Positions 36,321-44,833 of a DNA stretch of 64,000 nucleotides are shown here, one piece after another. Position numbers and translations under genes: made by a program. Origin of the DNA: Gammaproteobacteria bacterium (GTDB lineage Bacteria > Pseudomonadota > Gammaproteobacteria > Xanthomonadales > SZUA-36); NCBI GenBank assembly GCA_021772915.1, contig JAJFLB010000026.1, forward strand, positions 79,279-143,278, read 5' to 3'. The notes below the pieces were generated by a model. It searched no databases, was not told the DNA's origin, and saw only the letters and a program-made list of their open reading frames with translations. Position 1 is the first letter of the stretch; each line of letters starts with the position of its first letter.

Positions 36321-39300
36321 TTGACAGCGCAAATGCGATTTATGTTCAATATTATAATGACATTCAGATTAACAGGACCGGCACCGGCGATAGATACTCT
36401 ACGGTCATCCACTTGCCTGATCCTGGGCTTACTATTTGCCCTCGCTGTGATGACGCAGTCCGTGGTGGCCCAGGAGAACAGCTCCCGCGAGCAGCAGGAG
36501 TACTTTGTCCATCAAAATGCGGATGAGGCATTGTTGATCAGGATCAACACCTTCGAAGCCGATTTCGAAGTCAGCTTGCTCGATCCAGAGGGCAGACCAT
36601 TGCTTGTCTCGAAAATTGGCAACAGCCGTCTGGTTCCGGTATTTCAATTCGTTAACGCAGTCAGGAGTCCACGACAACTCGATATCAGGGTATTTTCCGA
36701 CCAAAACACCCGTCGTAGCAAATTCAGTCTTGGCCTTACCCGGATTACCATCTGGGACGACAGAAGTGAGCGACTGGCACAGGCATATCAGAATCTGTCT
36801 TTTGGAGCTGAGACACTCGTGACGGAAACGCCGGCGAACTGGACGGTGAAAATCAACAGCCTAATCAAGGCAGCCGGTGTGTTTCAAAGCATGGGTATGA
36901 AGGAACTGGGTGCCTGGTCCACGTACCTGGCTGCACACCTCATCCATTTTCACCTCCACGACTACAGCATCGCGCTTGACATGATCCGTGACATTTTGGC
37001 GGATCTCAAAGGGTCCCGGTGGCAGGAAATCATCCTGGCCACATTGCAATTGCAAAGTGACACACTCATCAAACTGCGGGAAGCAGGTTCTATGCGAGTT
37101 TCTGCATCTGGTGCGGACAAGGTTCAAACAGCTTTGTTGCAAGTAGCAGAACTCGCCAAGTCCATGGATTTTCAATACGAAAGAGCGCTTGCCATCAAAA
37201 AAAGCGGGGCAGAATATGCATCCCGATCAATGTATCCACAGGCCCTTGAGCAGTTTCAGCTGGCGCTGGAGATTGCTGAATCAATCGGTGATGACAAGCT
37301 GGCCACTGCGATTCGGGAAAGTATCGTACAGGTGCATACAAACCAGGGGGACACGCCGGCATCAGGTACCGTTTTGCGGGAGATTGAGGCACAACTGACT
37401 ACCCGGGAGGCCGGTGAAGCCCTGGCCGTTAACTTGCTGCAGCAGGGTCGCCTGTTGATGTCTGGTTACCAATACACGCAGGCAATCAACGTACTGTTGC
37501 AGGCACTGGAGCATGAAAATGACAGTGCGACCCGTCGGCAAATCAATTTTGAACTGGCGAGGGCACTCTATGAATCCGGTGATTGGGGGCAATCCCTGGG
37601 CTACGTTCTTGCAGCACAAGTGTACCGTGGGCCGGGAATTGTCCAGCGGCCCAATTCTACAATTGATATTGGTGAAGGCTTGAGAATTCTGGCCAACATA
37701 TACCGCACCCAGACAAATTTTTCGCAAATGAAGCAGGTCAGGAGGGCCCAGGGACAATTTATTCGATCCGGGTTGGGAACAACCGGAGACAACTATGCTG
37801 GTTACCTCTATGAGAAGGGGCTGGATGAACGCACTCAGGGGATCAGTGCGCGTGGGCGGGCACAAGCCTTGTTCCGGCAAAGTTACGAGGCAGCAGCCGG
37901 AGGTGGCTGGTCACCCCTGGAACACCTGTCACGGTTACAGTTCTGTGCCTTAATGAGACCGGTAGACAAGGCGTTGGCGTTTTGCTCACCCACCGCTACA
38001 CGCAAATCTTATGATGCACTCCACGCCAACGGTTCGTTGAGACAGGTCGTCGAAGCCATGTACCTGCGGGCAAAATTCCTGGTAACACGCGGCAAACATA
38101 ACCAGGCCATTACACTGCTGGACGGGTTGGTTGCTGAAGTTCACTTCCTTCGCGACACACTCCCCGGGGGATTGGGCGCCTGGTATTGGCAACGGGCCGA
38201 GACGATTTTTGAGTTTTATCTGACATTGCTGATGACCGCTGAAGAGCAGGGCGGTGTTCAGGATGAAATCAACGGTCTCCAGTCGCTCCTGGCGCTCAGC
38301 AGGATCAGGTTTGCCATGGGACCTAGCCCGGCGCCGGGCGACCTCGCCGCGGAAGTTGAGCAATTAAGAGTTTCGTTAACGCAATCTGACGGCAGGAATC
38401 GCCCTGGAGACGCGAGCAGTACAAAAAAACATGATGACAAACAGATGGAATCACTCCGTTCGCAGTTCAGACAGAGGTTCAGGTTCCTGTCTAAAACCGG
38501 CGTACAAAAACATGTGCGCGGTCTCAACAAGAATGAAGCCGTGCTCACTTATCATATTACCCCTTCAGCCGCCCACCTGTGGATCGCCGGCAAAGGCAGG
38601 ATTACCCGCCGGCGGTTAGCTGGTGCACAAGCGATCCAGTCGACACTGCAGGCCGCACGTAACGGTCTGTCCGGAGTTGGCGGTGCAGCGTTCGAGCAAC
38701 AAATTGGCCAGTTGGGCAAATATTTGATCGCACCGGTTGCAGATTCGCTACCGGAGACCATCTACTTGATTCCGGCCGGTCCCTTGCTGGGTTTTCCGCT
38801 GGACGCCATACGACACGACGGGCATTACCTCGCCGAACACCACAATGTGGTTAACCTGATGTCTTTCCCGGCCCGACCCAGGCCGTCCGAATACTTACGT
38901 GTGGGTAGCACCAAACCACGTGAATTCTTCCTGGCCGGCCATCCACAGGACTACGTTGCCGGATACGCAAGTCAATTGGAGACCTCGACTGAGGTTCAGG
39001 CGGTAGCGCGTATATTTGTCGGTCCGGGTTTGCACATTGTTCAGGGCCGTGCCCTGCTGGCAGACGAATTTCACGACCCACGATTCCAAAGGGCAGACCT
39101 GGTTCATCTGGCGATGCCGGGGGTCATTGACCCGCAACATCCAGGACATTCAAGCCTGGAGCTTTCCGAGGCCGGCCGTGGTCTGGGCAGGGAAAGCATT
39201 GGCTCTGCAGATATCCAGAAATTTGCATTGAAAGCAAACCTTGTTTTCCTGAGTGCAACCAGAATTGGGGCTGGCCCAAGTGGGAAGTTTGAGCATCGAC

Positions 39301-39527
39301 TGGGGATTGTTTCCGGTTTTCTGGACGCCGGTGCCCAAGCCGTGGTCAGCAGCCTCTGGACCAGCGATGGTGATGTTGGCAAACAGTTTGTGGCGGACTT
39401 TTACCACCGTTTGAACACTTCTGGAAACATTGTCACAGCGCTGGCTGACACCAAGCGTCAGTACCTGGTAAACCCAGGGGTAGGCAAACCGGCTGACTGG
39501 GCTGGTTTACAGCTTTTTACCAAGTAG
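36321..39527 (+). CDS. Exported TPR-CHAT protein with catalytic dyad lost
   Basis: This ~1068-residue protein could start at TTG 36321 or ATG 36333, 36342 or 36357. A hydrophobic export segment (TCLILGLLFALAVMTQSVVA) ends near residue 50. An N-terminal beta domain (~55-140) and a long run of TPR-like helices (~150-700, e.g. YPQALEQFQLALEIAESIGD, YTQAINVLLQALEHEND) precede a C-terminal CHAT domain (~740-1068). CHAT peptidases use His and Cys in H-x-A-x-H-G and L-S-A-C. Here they read HLAMPG (Pro933) and LSATR (Thr980), so both catalytic residues are gone. The remaining fold signatures (GFLDAGAQAVVSSLWTSDG, VADFYHRL) are well kept. It probably serves as a periplasmic binding or scaffold protein of the divergent kinase/VWA operon. 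Confidence 0.85.
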   Translation: MTAQMRFMFNIIMTFRLTGPAPAIDTLRSSTCLILGLLFALAVMTQSVVAQENSSREQQEYFVHQNADEALLIRINTFEADFEVSLLDPEGRPLLVSKIGNSRLVPVFQFVNAVRSPRQLDIRVFSDQNTRRSKFSLGLTRITIWDDRSERLAQAYQNLSFGAETLVTETPANWTVKINSLIKAAGVFQSMGMKELGAWSTYLAAHLIHFHLHDYSIALDMIRDILADLKGSRWQEIILATLQLQSDTLIKLREAGSMRVSASGADKVQTALLQVAELAKSMDFQYERALAIKKSGAEYASRSMYPQALEQFQLALEIAESIGDDKLATAIRESIVQVHTNQGDTPASGTVLREIEAQLTTREAGEALAVNLLQQGRLLMSGYQYTQAINVLLQALEHENDSATRRQINFELARALYESGDWGQSLGYVLAAQVYRGPGIVQRPNSTIDIGEGLRILANIYRTQTNFSQMKQVRRAQGQFIRSGLGTTGDNYAGYLYEKGLDERTQGISARGRAQALFRQSYEAAAGGGWSPLEHLSRLQFCALMRPVDKALAFCSPTATRKSYDALHANGSLRQVVEAMYLRAKFLVTRGKHNQAITLLDGLVAEVHFLRDTLPGGLGAWYWQRAETIFEFYLTLLMTAEEQGGVQDEINGLQSLLALSRIRFAMGPSPAPGDLAAEVEQLRVSLTQSDGRNRPGDASSTKKHDDKQMESLRSQFRQRFRFLSKTGVQKHVRGLNKNEAVLTYHITPSAAHLWIAGKGRITRRRLAGAQAIQSTLQAARNGLSGVGGAAFEQQIGQLGKYLIAPVADSLPETIYLIPAGPLLGFPLDAIRHDGHYLAEHHNVVNLMSFPARPRPSEYLRVGSTKPREFFLAGHPQDYVAGYASQLETSTEVQAVARIFVGPGLHIVQGRALLADEFHDPRFQRADLVHLAMPGVIDPQHPGHSSLELSEAGRGLGRESIGSADIQKFALKANLVFLSATRIGAGPSGKFEHRLGIVSGFLDAGAQAVVSSLWTSDGDVGKQFVADFYHRLNTSGNIVTALADTKRQYLVNPGVGKPADWAGLQLFTK
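36345..36360. promoter_or_regulatory. Symmetric -10-like element near the divergent CHAT / VWA starts
   Basis: The palindrome ATTATAAT at 36351-36358 gives a TATAAT hexamer on both strands. On the minus strand it lies about 60 nt before the VWA operon start. No good -35 is seen on either strand. Confidence 0.3.
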
Positions 39528-39569
39528 TCACCCGACTGCGCTCCGTATATAGCTTGGCTGGAGGTTCCG

Positions 39570-41129
39570 TCAGGGCATCTGCTGCACGACAATCACCTCT
39601 ATTAGCTGTGGCCCCGGGTCAGCCATTGCGGCACCAAACTGTTGGTGAAATTCCTCTGCTGTCGTAGCGCGTGTGGCCGGCACACCTAATCCCTTCGCCA
39701 GCTCAACCCAGTTGATATCCGGACAGGAGAGGTCAAACATGGAGAGGGTCTTGGGGGTGGGCTTCCCGGCACCGACCCTGGCCAGTTCAATATTGAGAAT
39801 CGCGTAACTGCGGTTATTCATGATGACCACGGTGACATCGGTATTTTCCCTGGCCATGGACCACAGTGCCTGAACGGTATACATCGCGCTGCCGTCGGCC
39901 TGCAAAGCGATCACTTTGCGGTCTGGACAGGCGATGGCTGCGCCCAGACTCAGGGGTAGCCCCTGGCCAATGGCGCCACCGGTAATGGTCATCCAGTCAT
40001 GTGGTGGCGCGTTCTGTGTAGCCGGAAACATGGCCAGACCACAAGTGGCTGCCTCATCTGAAACAATCGCGTTCCTGGGCATGAGTTGAGCCACAGTCAG
40101 GGCGATTGCCAGTGGGGTAAGCTCACCCGTAGGTGCAGGCTGTCGGGTGGCGGGCGCTGCTGTAATTGCGGGTTCGGTCGCATTGATTGCGACTGCCAGA
40201 TCTGCAAGGGCAGTGCTTGTATCCTGGTCAACTTCAGCCAGAGTAATGATGTCACACTGTTCCGGACTCAGCGTGCTTCTCAGCCCGGGATAGGCGAAAA
40301 ATGATACCGGGGCGCTGGCACCGACCAGTATAAGTTGCTCGAGACCACTTAAAACTTCCATGGCCTGCTCGGCGAAGTAGGGTAATCGCTCGACGGCGAC
40401 CCGCCCATTGCCACGTTGCAAGCGGGCCGGGAAGGTCTCACATATGATTCGTGTCCCGGTGGCCCTGGCGATACGTCCGGCGGCTTCAAGACTTTGTTCA
40501 CGCAGGGCATGGCCACCCAAGAACAGGGCCGTGGATTTGTCATTGGAAAGTAGACTGGCCACACTGGAAATGACCTGAGTGGATACCTCGTCCGGTTTTT
40601 CGGGGGCCATGGCAGCGTGAACTTGTGTGGCCTCCTCCCAGGCATGATTGGCGGGTGCGACCAGGGTCGCCACCTTACCCCAACCCTGCAACGAGGCCTG
40701 CACGGCCCGCGCCCCGGCCGCAGCCAGATCATCGGCCGATTCAGACACCGCCACCCAGTCCGAAGCCAGTCTTGCGTGTGCGGGTACGTCCGAAGTCAAT
40801 GGTGCGTCAAATTGCAAGTGATACGTGGCATGGTCGCCAACAATGTTGACCAGTGGGACGTGAGCCCGCTTGGCGTTGTGCTGGTTGGCCATGGAGTTGG
40901 AGAAGCCCGAGCCGACGTGCAACAACGTCACCGCGGGTTTGTCGCGCATACGAGCGTATCCGTCGGCAGCGCCGGACGCCACACCTTCGAACAGGCACAG
41001 CACCGCACGCATTTCCTCACGTTTGCCAATGGCAGACACCAGCTGCATTTCAGAGGTCCCGGGATTGGCGAAACAAACTTTCACACCACTGTTAACCAAG
41101 GTTTCAAGCAGGCGTTCTGCACCGTTCAT
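39570..41129 (-). CDS. TPP-dependent enzyme of the acetolactate synthase / benzoylformate decarboxylase superfamily
   Basis: This 519-residue thiamine-diphosphate enzyme has the catalytic Glu in CLFEGVASGAADGYARM (~46-62). The Pyr domain starts with CFANPGTSEMQLV. The diphosphate/Mg motif is ADGSAMYTVQALWS...VVIMNN (~420-450), and GGAIGQGLPLSLGAAIACP precedes it. Annotation pipelines usually call this subfamily acetolactate synthase large subunit, but there is no small subunit. The neighbours are a FAD-linked hydroxy-acid oxidase and an aldehyde dehydrogenase, so 2-oxo-acid decarboxylation to an aldehyde fits the context better. It overlaps the oxidase stop by 4 nt (41126-41129). The substrate is not known. 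Confidence 0.8.
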   Translation of the reverse strand: MNGAERLLETLVNSGVKVCFANPGTSEMQLVSAIGKREEMRAVLCLFEGVASGAADGYARMRDKPAVTLLHVGSGFSNSMANQHNAKRAHVPLVNIVGDHATYHLQFDAPLTSDVPAHARLASDWVAVSESADDLAAAGARAVQASLQGWGKVATLVAPANHAWEEATQVHAAMAPEKPDEVSTQVISSVASLLSNDKSTALFLGGHALREQSLEAAGRIARATGTRIICETFPARLQRGNGRVAVERLPYFAEQAMEVLSGLEQLILVGASAPVSFFAYPGLRSTLSPEQCDIITLAEVDQDTSTALADLAVAINATEPAITAAPATRQPAPTGELTPLAIALTVAQLMPRNAIVSDEAATCGLAMFPATQNAPPHDWMTITGGAIGQGLPLSLGAAIACPDRKVIALQADGSAMYTVQALWSMARENTDVTVVIMNNRSYAILNIELARVGAGKPTPKTLSMFDLSCPDINWVELAKGLGVPATRATTAEEFHQQFGAAMADPGPQLIEVIVVQQMP

Positions 41130-42535
41130 GAAGTCGTCCCCGCTCCTGAATTCTGGCGAAAGATCTTTCCCGGATTGAGTATGCCCCTGGGGTCCAGAGC
41201 CCGTTTGAGGGTCCGCATCAGGGTGATCTCCGCCGGACTGCGGGAATATTTTAGGTAGGCCCGTTTGAACAGCCCGATGCCGTGTTCAGCTGAGACTACA
41301 CCTGAGCACTGACCCAGTGCCTGGTAAATGATGCTCTCCACCGCCCGTGCGGTGGTTTCCTCAAGACTGCCGACAGTGATAACAAGATGGATATTTCCGT
41401 CACCGAGGTGTCCAAACACGACCATTTTTGAATCTGGCCACTTTTCGCTTAGTTGCCTACGAACGTCACCGACATAGTCATCCATTTGCGATATGTCCAG
41501 GCTGATGTCGAAGGTCATTGGCGGATACAAGCCTTCCACCAGTCCCTCGATGTCATCACGGATGCCCCAGAGTGCATTACGTTGCTGTTTACTCTGGGCA
41601 ATCGTCGCATCCACCAGCAGTCCTTCTCCCAATGCTTGCTCAAGGGCCGACTCGAACCGGGCCTGGTCGGCTTGCTGGTGACCACCGGTGGACTCGAGCA
41701 AGACGTAAAACTCGTGAGTCGGCTCCAGTGGTGTGCCGTGTTTCGATCCATCACCGATGACCAGCGTATAAAAATCATTCCACATCACTTCAAACGCACT
41801 GAGCGTCCCGCCCAATGCTGCGTCAATGTGGTGCAAAAATTGTCCCAGCTGGTCAAACTGTGCAATCGCAACCAGTGCCGTGTTGCAAGACCGGGGCAGG
41901 GGACGTAAGCGCAGAACGGCACGGGTAATGACACCCAATGTGCCCTCCGAGCCAATGAACAGCTGTTTCAGGTCATAACCCGTGTTGTTTTTGAGCACTC
42001 CGGACAGAGAGGAAATGACCGTACCATCTGCCAAGACCGCCTCGACACCCAACAATTGCTCACGTGTCATGCCGTAGCGTATGACACTGTTACCACCTGC
42101 GTTGGTGGCAATATTTCCACCAATGGTGCAGCTGCCACGTGCGCCCAGATCCAAAGGAAATAACAAACCGGTAGCTTCTGCGGCTTCCTGGACCGTTTGC
42201 AAGGCTACGCCGGCCTCTACCCGCATGCTTCGATTGACCGTATCCACGGCTTCGATGGCACGCATCCGCTCCAGTGATAGCACAATGTCACGTGTGTCAC
42301 AGATCGCACCACCCGCCAAACCGGTCAAACCACCATGGGTAACCACGGTCTGGCCAGTGGAGTGGCAAATTTTCAGTACTTCTGAAACTTCCTGTGTGCT
42401 TCCGGGGCGGACGATGGCTTTGGCCAGGCAGCCACTCGTCTGTGACCAGGAATCCACCCGTCCTGCAACATCCTCTCCCAGCAATATGCCTTTGGAGCCG
42501 ACGATTACTTCGATTTGTTTTAGTATATTATTCAA
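41126..42535 (-). CDS. FAD-linked 2-hydroxy acid oxidase/dehydrogenase (GlcD/D-2-hydroxyglutarate dehydrogenase type)
   Basis: This 469-residue flavoenzyme of the VAO superfamily has a PCMH-type FAD-binding domain (~40-215) with VVTHGGLTGLAGGA, LGARGSCTIGGNIATNAGGN and IGSEGTLGVITRAVLRL. A C-terminal FAD-oxidase domain follows with VVFGHLGDGNIHLVI and SAEHGIGLFKRAYL. Family members oxidise D-lactate, glycolate or D-2-hydroxyglutarate to the 2-oxo acid. It lies 4 nt after the aldehyde dehydrogenase gene and overlaps the TPP-enzyme gene. Order of action in the operon would be oxidation, decarboxylation, then aldehyde oxidation. Confidence 0.88.
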   Translation of the reverse strand: MNNILKQIEVIVGSKGILLGEDVAGRVDSWSQTSGCLAKAIVRPGSTQEVSEVLKICHSTGQTVVTHGGLTGLAGGAICDTRDIVLSLERMRAIEAVDTVNRSMRVEAGVALQTVQEAAEATGLLFPLDLGARGSCTIGGNIATNAGGNSVIRYGMTREQLLGVEAVLADGTVISSLSGVLKNNTGYDLKQLFIGSEGTLGVITRAVLRLRPLPRSCNTALVAIAQFDQLGQFLHHIDAALGGTLSAFEVMWNDFYTLVIGDGSKHGTPLEPTHEFYVLLESTGGHQQADQARFESALEQALGEGLLVDATIAQSKQQRNALWGIRDDIEGLVEGLYPPMTFDISLDISQMDDYVGDVRRQLSEKWPDSKMVVFGHLGDGNIHLVITVGSLEETTARAVESIIYQALGQCSGVVSAEHGIGLFKRAYLKYSRSPAEITLMRTLKRALDPRGILNPGKIFRQNSGAGTTS

Positions 42536-42539
42536 CTAG

Positions 42540-43994
42540 TTATTTCTTTAACTTAATAATTAAATTTAAGACTGTATCCGCCAATTTTCCATAGGGTGGT
42601 GCAAGATACTTCAATGCACTGAAGCCGGACTGGTAAAAAACCGGACGCAGCTTGGAGAAAGCAGCGAACCCCTCATAACCGTGATAGTGACCCATTCCAC
42701 TGGAGCCCACACCACCGAACGGCAAATCGTGCTGTGCAGGGTGGAGCATCGCGTCGTTAATGCAGACACCACCGGACATGACATGCTTGAGGTAGAAGTT
42801 CTGTAACTCCCGGATATTTGTAAAGGTATAGAATGCCAGGGGACGTTCACGCTTGTTGACGTAGGCAAGTACGTCTGAGTGATCAGTATAGGCAATTATT
42901 GGGAGAATCGGACCAAAGATCTCCCGTTGCATCAGAATCATCTCATCCGATGGGTTCAAAACAAGCTGTGGCGGCAATTTCCGCATGTTCCGAGCGGTAT
43001 CCTGGCCGGCTGCAAGTTCGATCAGGGTCGCACCGTGCTGTTTTGCATCGGCCAGCGTAGCGATTAATCGCTCGTAAGACTTTTGATCAATAATGGAGGT
43101 GTAATCAGGGCTGTTAATATCGGGACAGTGTTTGCTTACCCAGGTTTTCGCCCGGTCCACAAATTCATCAAGCTTGTCCGCCGGAACAAACAGGTAGTCC
43201 ACATCGACACAGACTTGTCCGGCATTAAACAACTTGGCGGCGATGATCCGCTCGACGGCTTTTTGTAACGGATAATCGGGGGCAATCACGGCCGGTGACT
43301 TGCCACCCAGTTCCAGTGTAACCGGGGTCAGGTTTTTTGCCGCTGCCGCCATTACGGCCTTACCGGTGGTGGCGGAGCCCGTGAAGAGCAGGTGGTCAAA
43401 CGGCAATTGCGAGAACTGGATACCCACCTGTCCTGTCTCTTCAAAAATACGTAGTTTCTCCGGTGGGAAGTAGTTCGGTACCAGGTCGATTAGCAAACGG
43501 GTCAGGTGCCGGGAGTTTTCCGACATCTTGACCATGGCCCGGTTGCCGGCCGCAAAAATGTAGATCAGGGGGGTAGCGCTGAGCTGGATAGGAAAGTTCC
43601 ACGGCACGATAACACCTACTACACCAAGGGGTTGCGGTATCACACGGTTTTTTGCACCGGGATATAAACTGAAGTCAATTTTGCGGCGTTGGATCCTCAT
43701 CCATTTTTTGAGGTTCTTCAGCGCAAATTTTAGACCGTCCATCACCATGATGAATTCACCCAGCAAGGTCTCGTGACGCGAACGATTGCCGTAGTCCTTA
43801 TTGATGGCAGCAATGATTGCAGGGCGGTTTTCGGTGAGCATTCGCCGCAGTGCCGTCAAATCAGCCTTTCGCTGTACGTAATCCGGGTTTGGGGCCGCAA
43901 AGTAGGCTGTACGCTGTTGCTCGAGACAGCGTGTCAGCTCATCCGTGCTTGCAGATTTTGAGTTGACCTGCGGGTCCTGCACAAGGGTGCTCAT
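42540..43994 (-). CDS. calB: Coniferyl aldehyde dehydrogenase-like aldehyde dehydrogenase
   Basis: This 484-residue NAD(P)-dependent aldehyde dehydrogenase has the fold landmarks PLGVVGVIVPWNFPIQL, FTGSATTGKAVM, catalytic Glu in TLELGGKSPAVIAPD and catalytic Cys in FNAGQVCVDVDYLFVP. The C-terminal hydrophobic, basic tail is typical of this subfamily, which includes coniferyl aldehyde dehydrogenase CalB and fatty-aldehyde dehydrogenases. The N-terminal segment with RRMLTENRPAIIAAINKDYG also fits. It oxidises an aldehyde to the acid; aromatic (lignin-derived) or long-chain substrates cannot be separated by reading. It is the first gene of the operon, and a perfect 16-bp palindrome lies upstream in the divergent region. 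Confidence 0.8.
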   Translation of the reverse strand: MSTLVQDPQVNSKSASTDELTRCLEQQRTAYFAAPNPDYVQRKADLTALRRMLTENRPAIIAAINKDYGNRSRHETLLGEFIMVMDGLKFALKNLKKWMRIQRRKIDFSLYPGAKNRVIPQPLGVVGVIVPWNFPIQLSATPLIYIFAAGNRAMVKMSENSRHLTRLLIDLVPNYFPPEKLRIFEETGQVGIQFSQLPFDHLLFTGSATTGKAVMAAAAKNLTPVTLELGGKSPAVIAPDYPLQKAVERIIAAKLFNAGQVCVDVDYLFVPADKLDEFVDRAKTWVSKHCPDINSPDYTSIIDQKSYERLIATLADAKQHGATLIELAAGQDTARNMRKLPPQLVLNPSDEMILMQREIFGPILPIIAYTDHSDVLAYVNKRERPLAFYTFTNIRELQNFYLKHVMSGGVCINDAMLHPAQHDLPFGGVGSSGMGHYHGYEGFAAFSKLRPVFYQSGFSALKYLAPPYGKLADTVLNLIIKLKK

Positions 43995-44054
43995 TGAGTG
44001 CTGCTCCTCAAGAGATTAATCCAAAAAAAGAATAGAACGTAAGGCTAACATAAG

Positions 44055-44070
44055 ACTAATCATGATTAGT
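44055..44070. promoter_or_regulatory. 16-bp perfect palindrome, putative operator
   Basis: ACTAATCATGATTAGT is its own reverse complement. It lies between the aldehyde dehydrogenase operon (start 43994) and the TonB-like gene, and a further half-site (GATTAA) follows directly. Perfect palindromes of this size in a divergent promoter region are typical dimeric-repressor sites. No regulator gene is adjacent. Confidence 0.5.
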
Positions 44071-44830
44071 GATTAACGTCAGCTTAACGCTGCGTAAGTA
44101 TGATGCGGCTGTGCACAGAACTGACCACTCAACCGGGCGTCAATCCCGGCAGCGCATAATTGGACGAAAAGCCACGATCTGGCTCGCGCTGGGTACTGCC
44201 ATCGGATTGCACCTGATTATTTTGTCACTGCCGATATCCTGGCAATTCCCCGGTCAGAAAGGTTGGCCCGCGCAGATAGTGGTCCAGCTAACCACAATAG
44301 ACCCCGTACACCCTCAACAACAACCGGTTTTACCACCCGATAAGTCCGTTCCCGAGCCAACTTTCGTACCGGCTCCCCAAACTGTTGAGGCTGGACCGGT
44401 GGAAGCAGCAATTAAGTCCCCAGAATCATTGCTGCCGCCCGGTCAGGTCCGGCCACATGATCTGGAACATATGGACGCAGTGGAAAGAAGCCGCTTAACC
44501 AGCACCATCCTGTCCCGGCAATTCATCACGGAAAAGTCCGTGGCGGACCGTATATTTGGCTTGCCGCTGGAACAACGCGACCCCGATGAGGGAAGGGGAT
44601 TTCATTTTCCGCATAGGCAAGACATGGTTTCCATGCTCGACCAGCCTTTGCCAAATATCCCGTTTGAATATTCACCCGGGCTGATTCATTTTGCCTATGA
44701 CCCGGGTTTGAAGGGTGAATTACAGCGATTCTGGGATGTTATTACGCCTGAGTTTGGGTGGACCACGAAGCATGGTACTGAGGTGAAGTGCATCTGGGTG
44801 CTGGTGATTGGGGGCTGTGGGTGGAAATAA
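44069..44830 (+). CDS. TonB-like single-pass membrane protein without a clear TonB C-terminal domain
   Basis: This protein has up to 253 residues from GTG 44069; GTG 44111 is an alternative, since the first start overlaps the palindrome. A short basic cytoplasmic part precedes one membrane helix (ATIWLALGTAIGLHLIILSL). A Pro-rich periplasmic stretch of TonB character follows (PQQQPVLPPDKSVPEPTFVP). The C-terminal ~110 residues do not show the TonB YP-x-x-A-x-x-x-x-x-x-G domain; they end in GTEVKCIWVLVIGGCGWK. A role as an envelope-spanning linker is possible but unproven. It is convergent with the MATE exporter gene and ends 3 nt from it. Confidence 0.6.
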   Translation: MINVSLTLRKYDAAVHRTDHSTGRQSRQRIIGRKATIWLALGTAIGLHLIILSLPISWQFPGQKGWPAQIVVQLTTIDPVHPQQQPVLPPDKSVPEPTFVPAPQTVEAGPVEAAIKSPESLLPPGQVRPHDLEHMDAVERSRLTSTILSRQFITEKSVADRIFGLPLEQRDPDEGRGFHFPHRQDMVSMLDQPLPNIPFEYSPGLIHFAYDPGLKGELQRFWDVITPEFGWTTKHGTEVKCIWVLVIGGCGWK

Positions 44831-44833
44831 TAC

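Noticed and set aside
39570..41129. Biosynthetic acetolactate synthase (ilvB)
   Set aside because: No regulatory subunit or other branched-chain amino-acid gene is adjacent, and the operon context points to catabolism.
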